DNA of 64,000 bases, from positions 558,001-622,000 of the forward strand of contig NZ_MVAB01000001.1 in NCBI RefSeq assembly GCF_002026305.1, read 5' to 3'. The stretch's first letter is position 1, and every line of letters starts with the position of its first letter. Positions 46,560-55,365 of the stretch are shown here, in pieces. The position numbers and the translations under genes are program-made. The notes beneath the pieces were generated by a model. It worked only from the letters and a program-made list of their open reading frames with translations. It made no database searches and was not told the DNA's origin. Source of the stretch: Vagococcus martis. GTDB lineage: Bacteria; Bacillota; Bacilli; Lactobacillales; Vagococcaceae.

Positions 46560-47831
46560 TTATACTTTATCTAGTGCTTGTTCTAAATCATTAATCAAGT
46601 CTTCCACATTTTCAATTCCAATAGATAGGCGTACTGTCTCTGGTTTAACACCTATCTCTTTTAATTGTTCTTCACTTAATTGTGAATGTGTGGTTGATGC
46701 TGGATGAATTATCAGAGATTTAGCGTCCCCAACATTAGCCAATAATGAAAATAATTTTGTTTCATTAATCAATGCTTTACCAGCAGACGCCCCTCCAACA
46801 AGCCCGATAGTAAAGATTGATCCTGCTCCTTTAGGAAAATATTTTGTCGCTAATTCATGATATGGACTAGATTTTAGCCCTGGATAATTAACCCAAGATA
46901 CCTTAGGATGCTTTTCTAAATATTCCGCTACTTTCTGTGCGTTTTCAACATGACGCTCTAACCTAAGTGATAGCGTCTCAATCCCTAACAAGGTTAACCA
47001 AGAATTAAATGGTGATGGTGCAGCCCCTGTGTCTCTTAACACAATAGTTCGTGCACGTGTAACAAACGCTGCTTTACCACCAGCTTCCACCCAGGACAGT
47101 CCGTGATAACTCTCATCTGGTTCAACTAGCTTAGGAAACTTCCCATTTGTCCAATCAAAATTTCCAGAATCTACAATTGCTCCTCCAAGTGCTACGCCGT
47201 GTCCCCCGATAAATTTTGTCGTCGAATAGACCACAATATCTGCACCATAATCAAATGGTTTAAATAAGTAAGAGGTCGCAAATGTATTATCCACAATAAC
47301 TGGAATACCTGCCTCATGAGCAATCGCAGAAATTTTGTCTAACTCCACAATTTGAATATCTGGATTTCCTAATGATTCTACAAAAATAGCTTTAGTGTTT
47401 TCTTTAATGGCTTTAGCAAAATTATCCGGATTATCAGCATCAACAAAAGTCGTCTCAATCCCAAATTCAGGTAAGGTATGTGCAAATAGATTATATGTCC
47501 CGCCATAAATTGCCCCGGCTGAAACAATATGATCTCCGGCACTGGCTATATTTTGAATTGCATACGTGATCGCTGCGGATCCTGATGCTGTGGCTAATGC
47601 ACCAACTCCACCTTCTAATAAAGCTAGACGTTCTTCTAATACAGCTGTCGTTGGATTAGTAATCCTTGTATAAATATTACCTGGGTCTGATAAACCAAAC
47701 CTGGCTGCTGCATGATCTGCATCATCAAACACATAAGATGTTGTTTGATAAATTGGTACCGCTCGACTTCCAGTATCCTGATCAACTTGTTGACCACCAT
47801 GTAATTGTAATGTTTCAAAATGTTCTGTCAT
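46560..47831 (-). CDS. metY: O-acetylhomoserine sulfhydrylase
   Basis: This 423-residue Cys/Met-metabolism PLP enzyme forms homocysteine from O-acetylhomoserine and sulfide. Lys206 in [10 protein letters not shown] binds PLP, and [22 protein letters not shown] is the usual N-terminal block. The length is typical of MetY. GGAGG is 9 nt before ATG 47831; an ATG three codons earlier is directly next to the site and is rejected. It works with the MetA product of the next gene. A T-box leader controls the operon. Confidence 0.93.
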   Translation of the reverse strand: MTEHFETLQLHGGQQVDQDTGSRAVPIYQTTSYVFDDADHAAARFGLSDPGNIYTRITNPTTAVLEERLALLEGGVGALATASGSAAITYAIQNIASAGDHIVSAGAIYGGTYNLFAHTLPEFGIETTFVDADNPDNFAKAIKENTKAIFVESLGNPDIQIVELDKISAIAHEAGIPVIVDNTFATSYLFKPFDYGADIVVYSTTKFIGGHGVALGGAIVDSGNFDWTNGKFPKLVEPDESYHGLSWVEAGGKAAFVTRARTIVLRDTGAAPSPFNSWLTLLGIETLSLRLERHVENAQKVAEYLEKHPKVSWVNYPGLKSSPYHELATKYFPKGAGSIFTIGLVGGASAGKALINETKLFSLLANVGDAKSLIIHPASTTHSQLSEEQLKEIGVKPETVRLSIGIENVEDLINDLEQALDKV

Positions 47832-47859
47832 ATGCTTCATCCTCCATCAATTTTTTTAA

Positions 47860-48150
47860 AGATATAATAAAAAACACCCCTAAAAGACAATTGTCTTCTA
47901 AGGATGTTATATCAACATGGTACCACCTTAATTTATAAAAGCATTACTACTTTTAGCTCTACTCCAATACAGCAACAAGCGATATTGGGATTTATGGTAA
48001 CGGAAATATCCGTGTGCCCCTAAACTAATCAGGCCACCCGCTCTAAAGCCATTTTCAAATCCGTTTTTTTTCACCTTTTTTCAGCTACCAAGGTTCTCTG
48101 TTAGAAATCCAACATGATTTTACTTTCTTTTTCTTTGCGTTTTCTAATTT
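47860..48150 (-). promoter_or_regulatory. T-box riboswitch of metY-metA, Met specifier
   Basis: On the minus strand the leader holds a stem I region with the AG-bulge and distal motifs, a specifier in TGAAA-ATG-G (Met), the T-box AAGGTGGTACCATG (plus 47917-47929) and a terminator hairpin (AACATCC..GACAATTGTC..GGGTGTTTTTT) before metY. Uncharged tRNA-Met would stabilise the antiterminator. The specifier call rests on spacing and agrees with the genes. Confidence 0.88.
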
Positions 48151-48204
48151 ATTTTTAATTTTTATAATCATAATATTTTTTTCTGAAATTGTCAACAGAT
48201 ACTA

Positions 48205-49041
48205 TTATTTTATTGCATCATCATTCCCAAACCATTTTTCGCTGATTTCTTTCATTTTTCCATTATCTTTTAACTTCTTAAATGCCTCATCAATTTTTGT
48301 TTTCAACTCTTTATCGCTTTTTCTAATACCTACTGCAAAAGCCGCACTATCAAACGGTGTATCTAATACTGCATAATCTTCTGAATTTTTTTGTTGCGCA
48401 ATGTAATAATTGGCGTACACGTTATCCACAATCAAACCATCAATTCGTTTTGCTTTTAAATCAATAAATGCTTCATTGAATGTATCAAACAACACTGGTT
48501 CATTATCATTGATTATATCAAGAAATACTTCAGGATTTTTTTCTATCATATCTTGACCTGTAGAAGCATTTTGAGCTCCTAACACTTTATCTTTCATCCC
48601 TGTATAAGAATTTATTCCGCTTTCTTTCATCACAACAAGTTGTTGTTTGCTACTGATATATGGTTCACTAAATGCTACTTTTTCTTTTCGCTCATCTGTA
48701 ATATTATAACCGTTCCAAATCAAATCAATTGTGCCATTATTTAGTTCATTTTCTTTCATAGACCAGTCAATTGATTGAAATTCAGGTTCAATGCCATATT
48801 CTTTAAAGACTTCTTTAGCTAAATCAATATCAAACCCGACAATATTATCTGATTCATCACGAAACCCCATTGGAACAAATGTATCATCTAGACCGATGAC
48901 AATTTTTTTATTTTTTTCAATCTCGCTCCATTTGTCTTTATCTGAACTACTTCCACTTTCTCCACCTTTACTACAAGCTCCTACGACTAATAATAAAAAT
49001 CCCAACATAACCATCATCCATGTTCTTTTTTTCATCTTCAT
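48205..49041 (-). CDS. Amino-acid-binding lipoprotein of a His-type ABC transporter
   Basis: This 278-residue SBP_bac_3 protein has a signal peptide with lipobox VGAC (Cys23). It shows family blocks such as IGLDDTFVPMGFRDE, GFDIDLAKE, and WNGYNITDERKEKVAFSEPYIS-type sequence (two runs). It is third gene of a permease-ATPase-binding-protein operon behind two T-boxes with CAC specifiers, so histidine or a precursor is the likely ligand (HisXYZ-like). ATG 49041 and ATG 49035 are both possible starts. Confidence 0.88.
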   Translation of the reverse strand: MKMKKRTWMMVMLGFLLLVVGACSKGGESGSSSDKDKWSEIEKNKKIVIGLDDTFVPMGFRDESDNIVGFDIDLAKEVFKEYGIEPEFQSIDWSMKENELNNGTIDLIWNGYNITDERKEKVAFSEPYISSKQQLVVMKESGINSYTGMKDKVLGAQNASTGQDMIEKNPEVFLDIINDNEPVLFDTFNEAFIDLKAKRIDGLIVDNVYANYYIAQQKNSEDYAVLDTPFDSAAFAVGIRKSDKELKTKIDEAFKKLKDNGKMKEISEKWFGNDDAIK

Positions 49042-49051
49042 CCCATCCTTT

Positions 49052-49687
49052 TTATTTTATTGGTTCAACTCGAATCGTTTTATCTGCAATCTTTTCGGCA
49101 AATACCGGGTCATGTGTCACGACAATTTGCGTGACGTTTGGTGATTTTAAATTTAAAATGACTTCAGCCACGTCTCCACTCAAGCCAGGATCTAACGCAC
49201 TTGTTGGTTCGTCATAACATAACACTCTTGGTTCCATTGCTAAAGCCCTAGCGATTGCAACTCGTTGCTTTTGTCCACCTGATAATTCAAATGAATAAGC
49301 CTCTTCCTTGTCTGATAACCCTAATAGCCCTAACATGGATCGTGCTGTGTCTGTTGCTTCTTCTTTACTTTTTTTCAATACCATTGTTGGAGCTAAGATA
49401 ATGTTTTCTAAAACATTTAAATGAGGAAATAACTGGAAGTCTTGAAATACCACACCAATTTTCCCACTATTTGCTTGATGTGATTTATTCGTCAAATCTT
49501 CTCCATCTAACAGTAACTGCCCCTTATCAAATGATTCCAACCCGCTAATGCAGCGAAGTAACGTTGTTTTCCCTCCGCCTGATGGGCCTAATATAACGGT
49601 GATTTTTCCCATTGGAAATGAGTGAGACACATTATCTAATATTTTTTTATCGCCAAAACTTTTTGACACATTTTTAATTTCAAGCAT
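49052..49687 (-). CDS. Amino acid ABC transporter ATPase
   Basis: This 211-residue ATPase is of the polar amino acid class, slightly short. It has Walker A GPSGGGKTT, Q-loop VFQDFQLFPHL, signature LSGGQKQR, Walker B VLCYDEPTSALD and H-loop VVTHD. It lies 13 nt after the permease gene and 10 nt before the binding protein gene. RBS AAGGAG precedes the ATG. Histidine specificity is inferred from the T-boxes. Confidence 0.92.
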   Translation of the reverse strand: MLEIKNVSKSFGDKKILDNVSHSFPMGKITVILGPSGGGKTTLLRCISGLESFDKGQLLLDGEDLTNKSHQANSGKIGVVFQDFQLFPHLNVLENIILAPTMVLKKSKEEATDTARSMLGLLGLSDKEEAYSFELSGGQKQRVAIARALAMEPRVLCYDEPTSALDPGLSGDVAEVILNLKSPNVTQIVVTHDPVFAEKIADKTIRVEPIK

Positions 49688-49700
49688 AGTTATTCACTCC

Positions 49701-50342
49701 TTATTTATAATAACTGAATCGTTTTTCTAGGTACTTCATTAAACCTGTGAGAATTGCTGTAAAAAACAAATAAATTATCCCGACAATAACAAGAGGGACA
49801 AGTGTAACGTCTCGGTTGGTGGCAATTTTTCCTGCTCTAAGTAAATCACCCAATCCAAGGACATACATTAATGAGGTATCTTTCACTAAATTAATCACTT
49901 CATTTCCGATTGAAGGTAAAATGATTTTAATTACTTGTGGTAAGATAATTTTATAAGCTGTTTGAAATGGACTTAATCCTAAAACTTGAGCACTCTCTAT
50001 CTGGCCTTTTGGTATTGCTTGTAAACCACCTCTAAATATCTCTGCAAAATATGCTCCATAGTTTAAAATAAAGGCAATCATTACAGCATCATATCGCTCA
50101 AATACAATGCCTATAGCCGGTAAACCAAAGAAAATAAAAATAAGCTGTAATAATAACGGTGTGCCTCGCATTAGCCAAATATAGATGTTTAGTAAAAAGG
50201 TTAGTGGTTTAAATTTTGTCCGTAAACCAAATGCGACTAATACTCCTAAAGGGATTGATCCTAAAAGCGTAAAGAAAAACACTTTTAACGTCATCGTTGC
50301 TCCGTCTAATAAAGATGGTAGTATTTTTAAAATATATTCCAT
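49701..50342 (-). CDS. Amino acid ABC transporter permease
   Basis: This 213-residue HisM/GlnP-type permease has about five helices and the coupling loop ESAQVLGLSPFQTAYKIILP. It is the first gene of the operon, immediately downstream of the second T-box. GGAGG precedes the ATG. With a single permease gene the transporter would be a homodimer. Confidence 0.9.
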   Translation of the reverse strand: MEYILKILPSLLDGATMTLKVFFFTLLGSIPLGVLVAFGLRTKFKPLTFLLNIYIWLMRGTPLLLQLIFIFFGLPAIGIVFERYDAVMIAFILNYGAYFAEIFRGGLQAIPKGQIESAQVLGLSPFQTAYKIILPQVIKIILPSIGNEVINLVKDTSLMYVLGLGDLLRAGKIATNRDVTLVPLVIVGIIYLFFTAILTGLMKYLEKRFSYYK

Positions 50343-50367
50343 AACTGTTCCTCCATTTTTCTTTTAA

Positions 50368-50625
50368 ATATAAAAAAGCCTCTTGGTACCATACCAAGAG
50401 GACGATAAGCCGTGATTCCACCTCAATTTATTACCACCTCACAATGGTAATCTCATGTTGTTTAATGCAATTATTAAACACACATCCTTAACGCGGACAA
50501 ACGTTATATCTTACTTAAGTTCAGATATACATCTATCTAGTTGTGTTCATGAATGGTTTTTTCGTTTCCTTCTCAGCTGATAGAAAACTCTCTGTTAAAA
50601 AATAATCATCCATTACTTGTCTAGT
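50368..50625 (-). promoter_or_regulatory. Second (proximal) T-box riboswitch, His specifier
   Basis: On the minus strand the leader has the stem I start AACAGAGAG, the specifier in ATGAA-CAC-AAC (His), a T-box GAGGTGGAATCACGG (plus 50410-50425) and the terminator CCTCTTGG / CCAAGAGG with six T (plus 50372-50401). It lies directly before the permease gene. Confidence 0.85.
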
Positions 50626-50640
50626 CATTGATTTTTTATA

Positions 50641-50905
50641 ATAAAAAAGCCCTTTGGCTCTTAAAGCCAAAGGACGATATAATCGTGGTTCCACCTTTAT
50701 TTGTTATTGTCTCACAACAATAACCTCATGAAGTTTATAACTTCGAGTGTCGTAACGTGTCTCAAACGAACTTTTCTACTGATGATTTTCGAAAAGTTAA
50801 CTCCCAGATGTGTTTCACTTAATACTTTGACCTTTTTCCACCAACCAAAGGCTCTCTATACAAATATAATTAAGCTACTTTTTCTGTTCTTTGTTTTTAA
50901 TAACT
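50641..50905 (-). promoter_or_regulatory. First (distal) T-box riboswitch, His specifier
   Basis: On the minus strand AGAGAGCC and the distal-loop GGTGGAAAAAGG precede a specifier in GTGAAA-CAC-ATC (His). The T-box AAAGGTGGAACCACG (plus 50684-50699) and terminator CCTTTGGCT / AGCCAAAGG with six T (plus 50643-50676) follow. It ends about 20 nt before the second leader begins. Confidence 0.87.
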
Positions 50906-50931
50906 TTATCATCAGTTTTTAATCTTGTCAA
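50903..50931 (-). promoter_or_regulatory. Promoter of the tandem T-box operon
   Basis: On the minus strand a perfect TTGACA is followed after 17 nt by TAAAGT, starting only 8 nt past the NagB-family stop codon. Confidence 0.7.
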
Positions 50932-50938
50932 TAAAAAT

Positions 50939-51634
50939 TTAGTCTAAATATTTTGCTGCATCCTCATCTAAAATCACTGTAAAGTTTGGATGAAGTTGGA
51001 GTATAGAAGCTGGATAAGCTAAATCAACTGGTCCTTGTAGCACTTTTTTCACCATCTCTGCTTTACTTTCCCCATTCACAATCAACACAAGATGTTTCAC
51101 TTTGAATACACTTTTTGGTCCCATTGTCACAAACTCTAATCCTTGATGCATCATTGATGGATCAAACCATGGTTCATCACCACTTACTTTGATTTTATAC
51201 GTTGAATATTCAAATTCTGTGGTTGTCGGCATATTTCCACAAAAATGACCATCTCCTCCAAGTCCTATTAACATAGCATCTAATCCACCATCAAGAGCTA
51301 GGCGTTCATCTTGTTGTTCGTAATTTTCCACTGTTAATTTATGGATATTTTTTTCTGATATATTTGCCGGAGTTAGATAAAGTTTTCGAATCTCTGAAAT
51401 GGTTATTCCTTCAGATTGATCTTCTACTGGAATCTCATCAAAATTGTAATAATGTACATTGTTAAAGTCATCTGAATCTTTTACATATGGTATTAATTTT
51501 TCATACACTTTGACTGGTGTCCTACCAGCTGTAATCGACAAATTCACACGTTTATCCTGGCTCATAGTACCCAATAGAATATCTTTAGCTGCTTCACTCA
51601 TTGCATCAAAATCTTTTTTTATAATAATTTCCAT
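50939..51634 (-). CDS. NagB/6-phosphogluconolactonase-family sugar phosphate enzyme
   Basis: This 231-residue protein has the NagB/SOL fold: SITAGRTP (phosphate loop), NFDEIPV and GLGGDGHFCGNMP, which replaces the GHIAFNEP of classical NagB. It is therefore a YieK-like paralogue rather than a plain glucosamine-6-phosphate deaminase; the substrate is probably an amino- or hexose-phosphate. A perfect palindromic LacI-type operator lies in its promoter. RBS AAAGGAG precedes the ATG. Standalone gene. Confidence 0.78.
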   Translation of the reverse strand: MEIIIKKDFDAMSEAAKDILLGTMSQDKRVNLSITAGRTPVKVYEKLIPYVKDSDDFNNVHYYNFDEIPVEDQSEGITISEIRKLYLTPANISEKNIHKLTVENYEQQDERLALDGGLDAMLIGLGGDGHFCGNMPTTTEFEYSTYKIKVSGDEPWFDPSMMHQGLEFVTMGPKSVFKVKHLVLIVNGESKAEMVKKVLQGPVDLAYPASILQLHPNFTVILDEDAAKYLD

Positions 51635-51667
51635 ATAAAACGCTCCTTTATCATATGTTAACTACAC

Positions 51668-51696
51668 TATATTTCGTGGGAACGTTCCCATGTCAA
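51668..51696 (-). promoter_or_regulatory. Promoter of the NagB-family gene
   Basis: On the minus strand a perfect TTGACA is followed after 17 nt by AATATA (or after 19 nt by TATAGT). The operator palindrome fills the spacer. Confidence 0.6.
51677..51690. promoter_or_regulatory. Perfect 14-bp LacI/GalR-type operator
   Basis: TGGGAACGTTCCCA is a perfect palindrome with the central CG typical of LacI/GalR operators. It sits between -35 and -10, so binding would repress the NagB-family gene. Confidence 0.7.
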
Positions 51697-51831
51697 TTAA
51701 AATATTCTTGAAACTAGATCATTTAATAAATAATCTAAAAGTTAATTCCTTTGTATCAGCATTCCTCTCTTTACAAAAAAACTGACCTAACAGTAACTTT
51801 TTAAATGAAAATTACTAAACTAATAAAATAG
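51697..51831. other. Intergenic stretch, nothing recognised
   Basis: The AT-rich sequence between the NagB-family promoter and the terminator of the nuclease gene shows no reading frame, repeat or structured RNA that I can support. Confidence 0.4.
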
Positions 51832-51877
51832 AAATCCCATGAAATCAGTGTTTTAATAAACTGATTTCATGGGATTT
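51832..51877 (-). terminator. Terminator after the lipoprotein nuclease gene
   Basis: A perfect 18-bp stem (AAATCCCATGAAATCAGT with its complement) closes a 10-nt loop. The following T-run is interrupted (TTTCTATTTT). Confidence 0.75.
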
Positions 51878-51914
51878 TGATGTTTTAAGACTTTTAGGTT
51901 CAGCCGCCATTTTG

Positions 51915-52976
51915 TTAATAACATACCTGACATGGTGTTAAACCTTGATTTTTTGCTTCACCTAACGTCGATTGGCTAAAATTTCCTCGACCGTGAGCAT
52001 GTGTATGATACCTTTTTCCAGTTGGCGTGACAAAAACTGTTGTGGCATCATCTGATGATGTTTCTTGATTGGATGCAGCTTGTTGATTTGTTGATGCTTG
52101 ATTATTTTGTGATTCTTCTTTTGCAACAACGCTTTCACCTACTGAACTACTTCCATCAGCATAATTCAATTCAACGCCATCTTGAATATTGAAAATATAA
52201 ACATTGAATTTTATCGCATCACTACCAATAGATTTAGCTTCCATTTGAACTCCGCGCGCCAGTAACTCTTCCCCTCTAAAAACTGGTGTCACACGGTATC
52301 TGACATAATTATCTGGACTTTGTTCAAGATAGTATTTTACATCCATCTCATGACGTAACATCTCTGGACTGTTTAGTTGTCTTGTTCCTGTAATCAAGTT
52401 TTTCCAATTGGCATTTTCACCAGCTAATGCCCAACCGATGAGATGCGAGCGATTAAACAAATACCCACCATCTAATTTTTTATTTTTCCAGCCAGTTGGG
52501 GTAACAGATGAAATACTTTCACGTTTACCTGTTGGCATGAGTGATTGATTTAACATAGCATTCGCACTTGTCGCACGGTTTAGCGAATCTAAGTCACCAT
52601 ATAATTCCCACGCGCCATTATTTAGAGATAAGTCTTCTTGAGTAAAACTTGGCACACCATTGTTCACATCAATGGTCTGTGTTCCATCATACTCTAAATT
52701 AGCTAAATCAGATACTTGTTGTTTTAATTGTATCGCTTTTTCTTCTTCTTGCTTCTTCTTTTCTTGTGCTTCTTTTTTGGCTTTTTCTTCGGCCTCTTTT
52801 TTTGCTTGTTCTGCTCTTTCTTGGCTAGACGTCTCTACTGTACTTTCTTTTATAACACTTGATGAAACTGATGTGCCACTTGTTTCATCTACTTTATCAG
52901 CTGTACATCCCCCAACCATGACTAAAACTGTAATTAAAAGAGCTGTTAGACTCCACCTTTTCATTTTCTTCTCCAT
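51915..52976 (-). CDS. Lipoprotein DNA/RNA non-specific endonuclease (EndA-like)
   Basis: This 353-residue surface nuclease has a signal peptide with lipobox VGGC (Cys24), a Ser/Thr linker and a Lys/Glu coiled coil (about 54-90). The His-Asn nuclease domain (about 95-270) has NRSH at 175-178 with catalytic His178 and Asn193 in KNL. A C-terminal domain after a Gln/Ser linker holds TPTGKRYHTHAHGRG and a final CQVC, a likely metal-binding module seen on other surface nucleases. Likely roles are DNA uptake, nutrient scavenging or extracellular DNA degradation. It is a paralogue of the nuclease near 6 kb. GGAGG lies 7 nt before the ATG. Confidence 0.87.
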   Translation of the reverse strand: MEKKMKRWSLTALLITVLVMVGGCTADKVDETSGTSVSSSVIKESTVETSSQERAEQAKKEAEEKAKKEAQEKKKQEEEKAIQLKQQVSDLANLEYDGTQTIDVNNGVPSFTQEDLSLNNGAWELYGDLDSLNRATSANAMLNQSLMPTGKRESISSVTPTGWKNKKLDGGYLFNRSHLIGWALAGENANWKNLITGTRQLNSPEMLRHEMDVKYYLEQSPDNYVRYRVTPVFRGEELLARGVQMEAKSIGSDAIKFNVYIFNIQDGVELNYADGSSSVGESVVAKEESQNNQASTNQQAASNQETSSDDATTVFVTPTGKRYHTHAHGRGNFSQSTLGEAKNQGLTPCQVCY

Positions 52977-53116
52977 ATTTTTTCCTCCTATATTTTCATT
53001 TCTATCAACTATCTTATAATAAACTATACACTTTTAGTTAATAGCGGTAAAAATACTCTTTTAAAGTATATTTTTTATTAATCAAGGTAAATCCTTTTAA
53101 TAAAATTTTTTTTCAT

Positions 53117-53124
53117 GATACTAT
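53117..53124 (+). promoter_or_regulatory. Extended -10 of the DUF2177 operon
   Basis: TGATACTAT (TGN extension plus TACTAT, ending at 53124) lies 28 nt before the ATG. No good -35 is seen. Confidence 0.4.
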
Positions 53125-53151
53125 TTATTTAATTAGAATGGAGGAATAATT

Positions 53152-53556
53152 ATGAATCAGTTTTTAAAATTGTTTGGTATAAGTGCTGTTATCTTTTTAA
53201 TTTTTGATTTATTTTGGCTATTAGTTGTATCAAAAAATTTGTACCAAACTTTCATAGGAGAGTTACTCGGTGATGTAAAGATAACTCCCGCTATTATTTT
53301 TTATTTTGTCTACCTTGTTGGGGTCGTATTTTTTGTCCTAATACCTGGTATTGACAAACAAAGTATTTTCTACACAATTTTTTCTGGGGCTCTATTTGGT
53401 TTTATTTGTTATAGTACCTATGATTTAACCAATTTAGCCACTATTAAAAATTGGCCAGTAACGATGACGATTATTGACTTAGTATGGGGAACATCCGTCA
53501 CTGCTATTACATCAGCAATTGTTTATTTTATTAATTTTAATTTTTTGAAGGGGTAA
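53152..53556 (+). CDS. DUF2177-family membrane protein
   Basis: This 134-residue protein has four hydrophobic helices and resembles DUF2177, a family of small membrane proteins often found in lipid-modification gene neighbourhoods. The segment DLFWLLVVSKNLY near 20-32 and the YDLTNLATIKNWP stretch near 91-103 fit the family. No catalytic role is known. It is first gene of a three-gene run. The FakA/DegV fusion starts 6 nt after its stop, so they are co-transcribed. GGAGG precedes the ATG. Confidence 0.78.
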   Translation: MNQFLKLFGISAVIFLIFDLFWLLVVSKNLYQTFIGELLGDVKITPAIIFYFVYLVGVVFFVLIPGIDKQSIFYTIFSGALFGFICYSTYDLTNLATIKNWPVTMTIIDLVWGTSVTAITSAIVYFINFNFLKG

Positions 53557-53562
53557 TTTAAT

Positions 53563-55365
53563 TTGGAAGAAATTGATATTAAAAAGTTAGCTAACAGTAT
53601 CAAATCAGGTGCTAACTTAGTTATAAAGAATAAAAACGAATTAAATCGTATCAATATCTTTCCTGTTGCAGATGGTGATACTGGTAGTAATTTAGCTTTT
53701 CTTATGCAATCAATTACGGATAATCTTGTTAGTCATCATGACACGGTAAATTCTTTATTAACTAACGTAGCATCAGCCGCTTTACTTGGAGCTCGTGGCA
53801 ACTCTGGAATGATTTTAGGGCAGTATTTAAATGCCTTAGCAGAAGATTATGCTCAAAGTGATTTATCAACAGAACAACTCGTTTTTTCTTTTAAAACAGC
53901 TCTTGTTAAAGTATATGATTCGTTGCTAGATCCAAAAGAAGGAACCATACTAACAGTTATCTCCTCTTGGTCTGAAAAACTTGTTGATACTTATCAAAAA
54001 ACACAGTCATTTGAAGAATCTTTATCACAAGCACAGATGATAGCAGAAAAAGCCGTTTTAGACACACAATTTCAAATGTCGATTTTGAAAGAAAATAAGC
54101 TCGTGGATGCGGGAGCAAAAGGGTTTTATTATTTTATTACTGGTTTGACTGAAACCTTTTCTCAAAATCTACCATTAGATTGGATGGAAGAAACAGTACC
54201 TTCTTCTATAACGAACTATCCATCTGCTTTGTCATCATCTAAACACCTTATTTCTGAAAAACCTTCTTATCGATATTGCTCGGAATTTATTATTACTCAA
54301 CCAAGTATTTCCGACAAGAAATTGAAAGATCAACTATTAAATAAGGGTGACTCTGTTATTGTTATTGGAAATAAACAACAGTTAAAAGTTCATATCCATA
54401 CTAATAATCCTAAAGACGTCCTATCTTTATTAAGCCAGTACGGTCGTATATCTTATCAGAAAATAGATGATATGCTTCTTCAATATGAAGTTAATACCAA
54501 ACCTGTATCATCTATCGCTATTGTGACAGATTCTATTGCTGATATACCCAGTGACTTATTATTGAAACATCAAATACATGTCATTCCAATGCCTATTCAA
54601 AGCGAGTCTAATCATTATCTCGATAAATTAAGTATTGATTCACAGCTTATTTTTGAAAAGGGTATCAATACGAGTCAATGTAGTACATCACAACCTACTA
54701 TCCAATCAATTGATAACCTCCTATCTTTTTTACAAGGAAAATATGACCATGTGATTGTTATTACAGTCTCTTCCAAACTCAGTGGTACTTATCAACTAGT
54801 CAAACAAAGAATACAAACTAAAAAATTGGCATCTCAATGGATAACAGTTATTGATTCAAAAGCTAACTCAGTAGCACAAGGTCTATTAGTTATGAAAGCA
54901 GCAGAGTTAGTAGAAAAATCCTTGAGCTTTAATGACATTATAACTATTCTAAAAGATACTATTAATCGGTTATTTATCTATGTCGCTGTCGCTGATTTAT
55001 CGCCTATGTTACAGTCTGGTCGAATTCCTTTATCTCTTGGAAAAATGGCTCAAAATTGCCACATCTTACCAATTGTTAGTTTGGATTCATTTGGCGAAGG
55101 AAAACTAATGACTATTTCATTTAGTCAAAAACAAAGTATTAAAAAAATAGCAAACAAAATCAAAAAACTATTTCGACATCATCAAATTGACCGTTTAGCT
55201 ATCGCATATGTTTACTCGGAAAATCAAGTTACATTACTAAAATATTATTTAAAAGATTATGCTGATAAAATTGACTATTCAGTAGCCAGTTCAACATCCA
55301 TTGCTATTAGCGCTGGAAAAGATAGTATCGCCATTGCAGGTATTTTAAAAAAAGGAGAACGTTAA
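53563..55365 (+). CDS. Fatty acid kinase-type fusion: FakA (DhaL) plus DegV/FakB
   Basis: This is a 600-residue cytosolic protein. Residues about 1-200 are a DhaL/FakA kinase domain with the Mg-ATP Asp motif FPVADGDTGSN (Asp37, Asp39) and GARGNSGMILGQ. Residues about 225-310 match the FakA middle domain (GDSVIVIGNKQQLKVHIHTNNP). Residues about 315-600 are a DegV/FakB fatty-acid-binding domain (IVTDSIADIP, TSQP, SGRIPLSLG). FakA and FakB are normally separate; here kinase and acyl-binding partner are one chain, while the FakA C-terminal domain appears replaced. It would phosphorylate free fatty acids for incorporation. It starts at TTG with AAGGGG upstream. The activity is inference. Confidence 0.82.
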   Translation: MEEIDIKKLANSIKSGANLVIKNKNELNRINIFPVADGDTGSNLAFLMQSITDNLVSHHDTVNSLLTNVASAALLGARGNSGMILGQYLNALAEDYAQSDLSTEQLVFSFKTALVKVYDSLLDPKEGTILTVISSWSEKLVDTYQKTQSFEESLSQAQMIAEKAVLDTQFQMSILKENKLVDAGAKGFYYFITGLTETFSQNLPLDWMEETVPSSITNYPSALSSSKHLISEKPSYRYCSEFIITQPSISDKKLKDQLLNKGDSVIVIGNKQQLKVHIHTNNPKDVLSLLSQYGRISYQKIDDMLLQYEVNTKPVSSIAIVTDSIADIPSDLLLKHQIHVIPMPIQSESNHYLDKLSIDSQLIFEKGINTSQCSTSQPTIQSIDNLLSFLQGKYDHVIVITVSSKLSGTYQLVKQRIQTKKLASQWITVIDSKANSVAQGLLVMKAAELVEKSLSFNDIITILKDTINRLFIYVAVADLSPMLQSGRIPLSLGKMAQNCHILPIVSLDSFGEGKLMTISFSQKQSIKKIANKIKKLFRHHQIDRLAIAYVYSENQVTLLKYYLKDYADKIDYSVASSTSIAISAGKDSIAIAGILKKGER

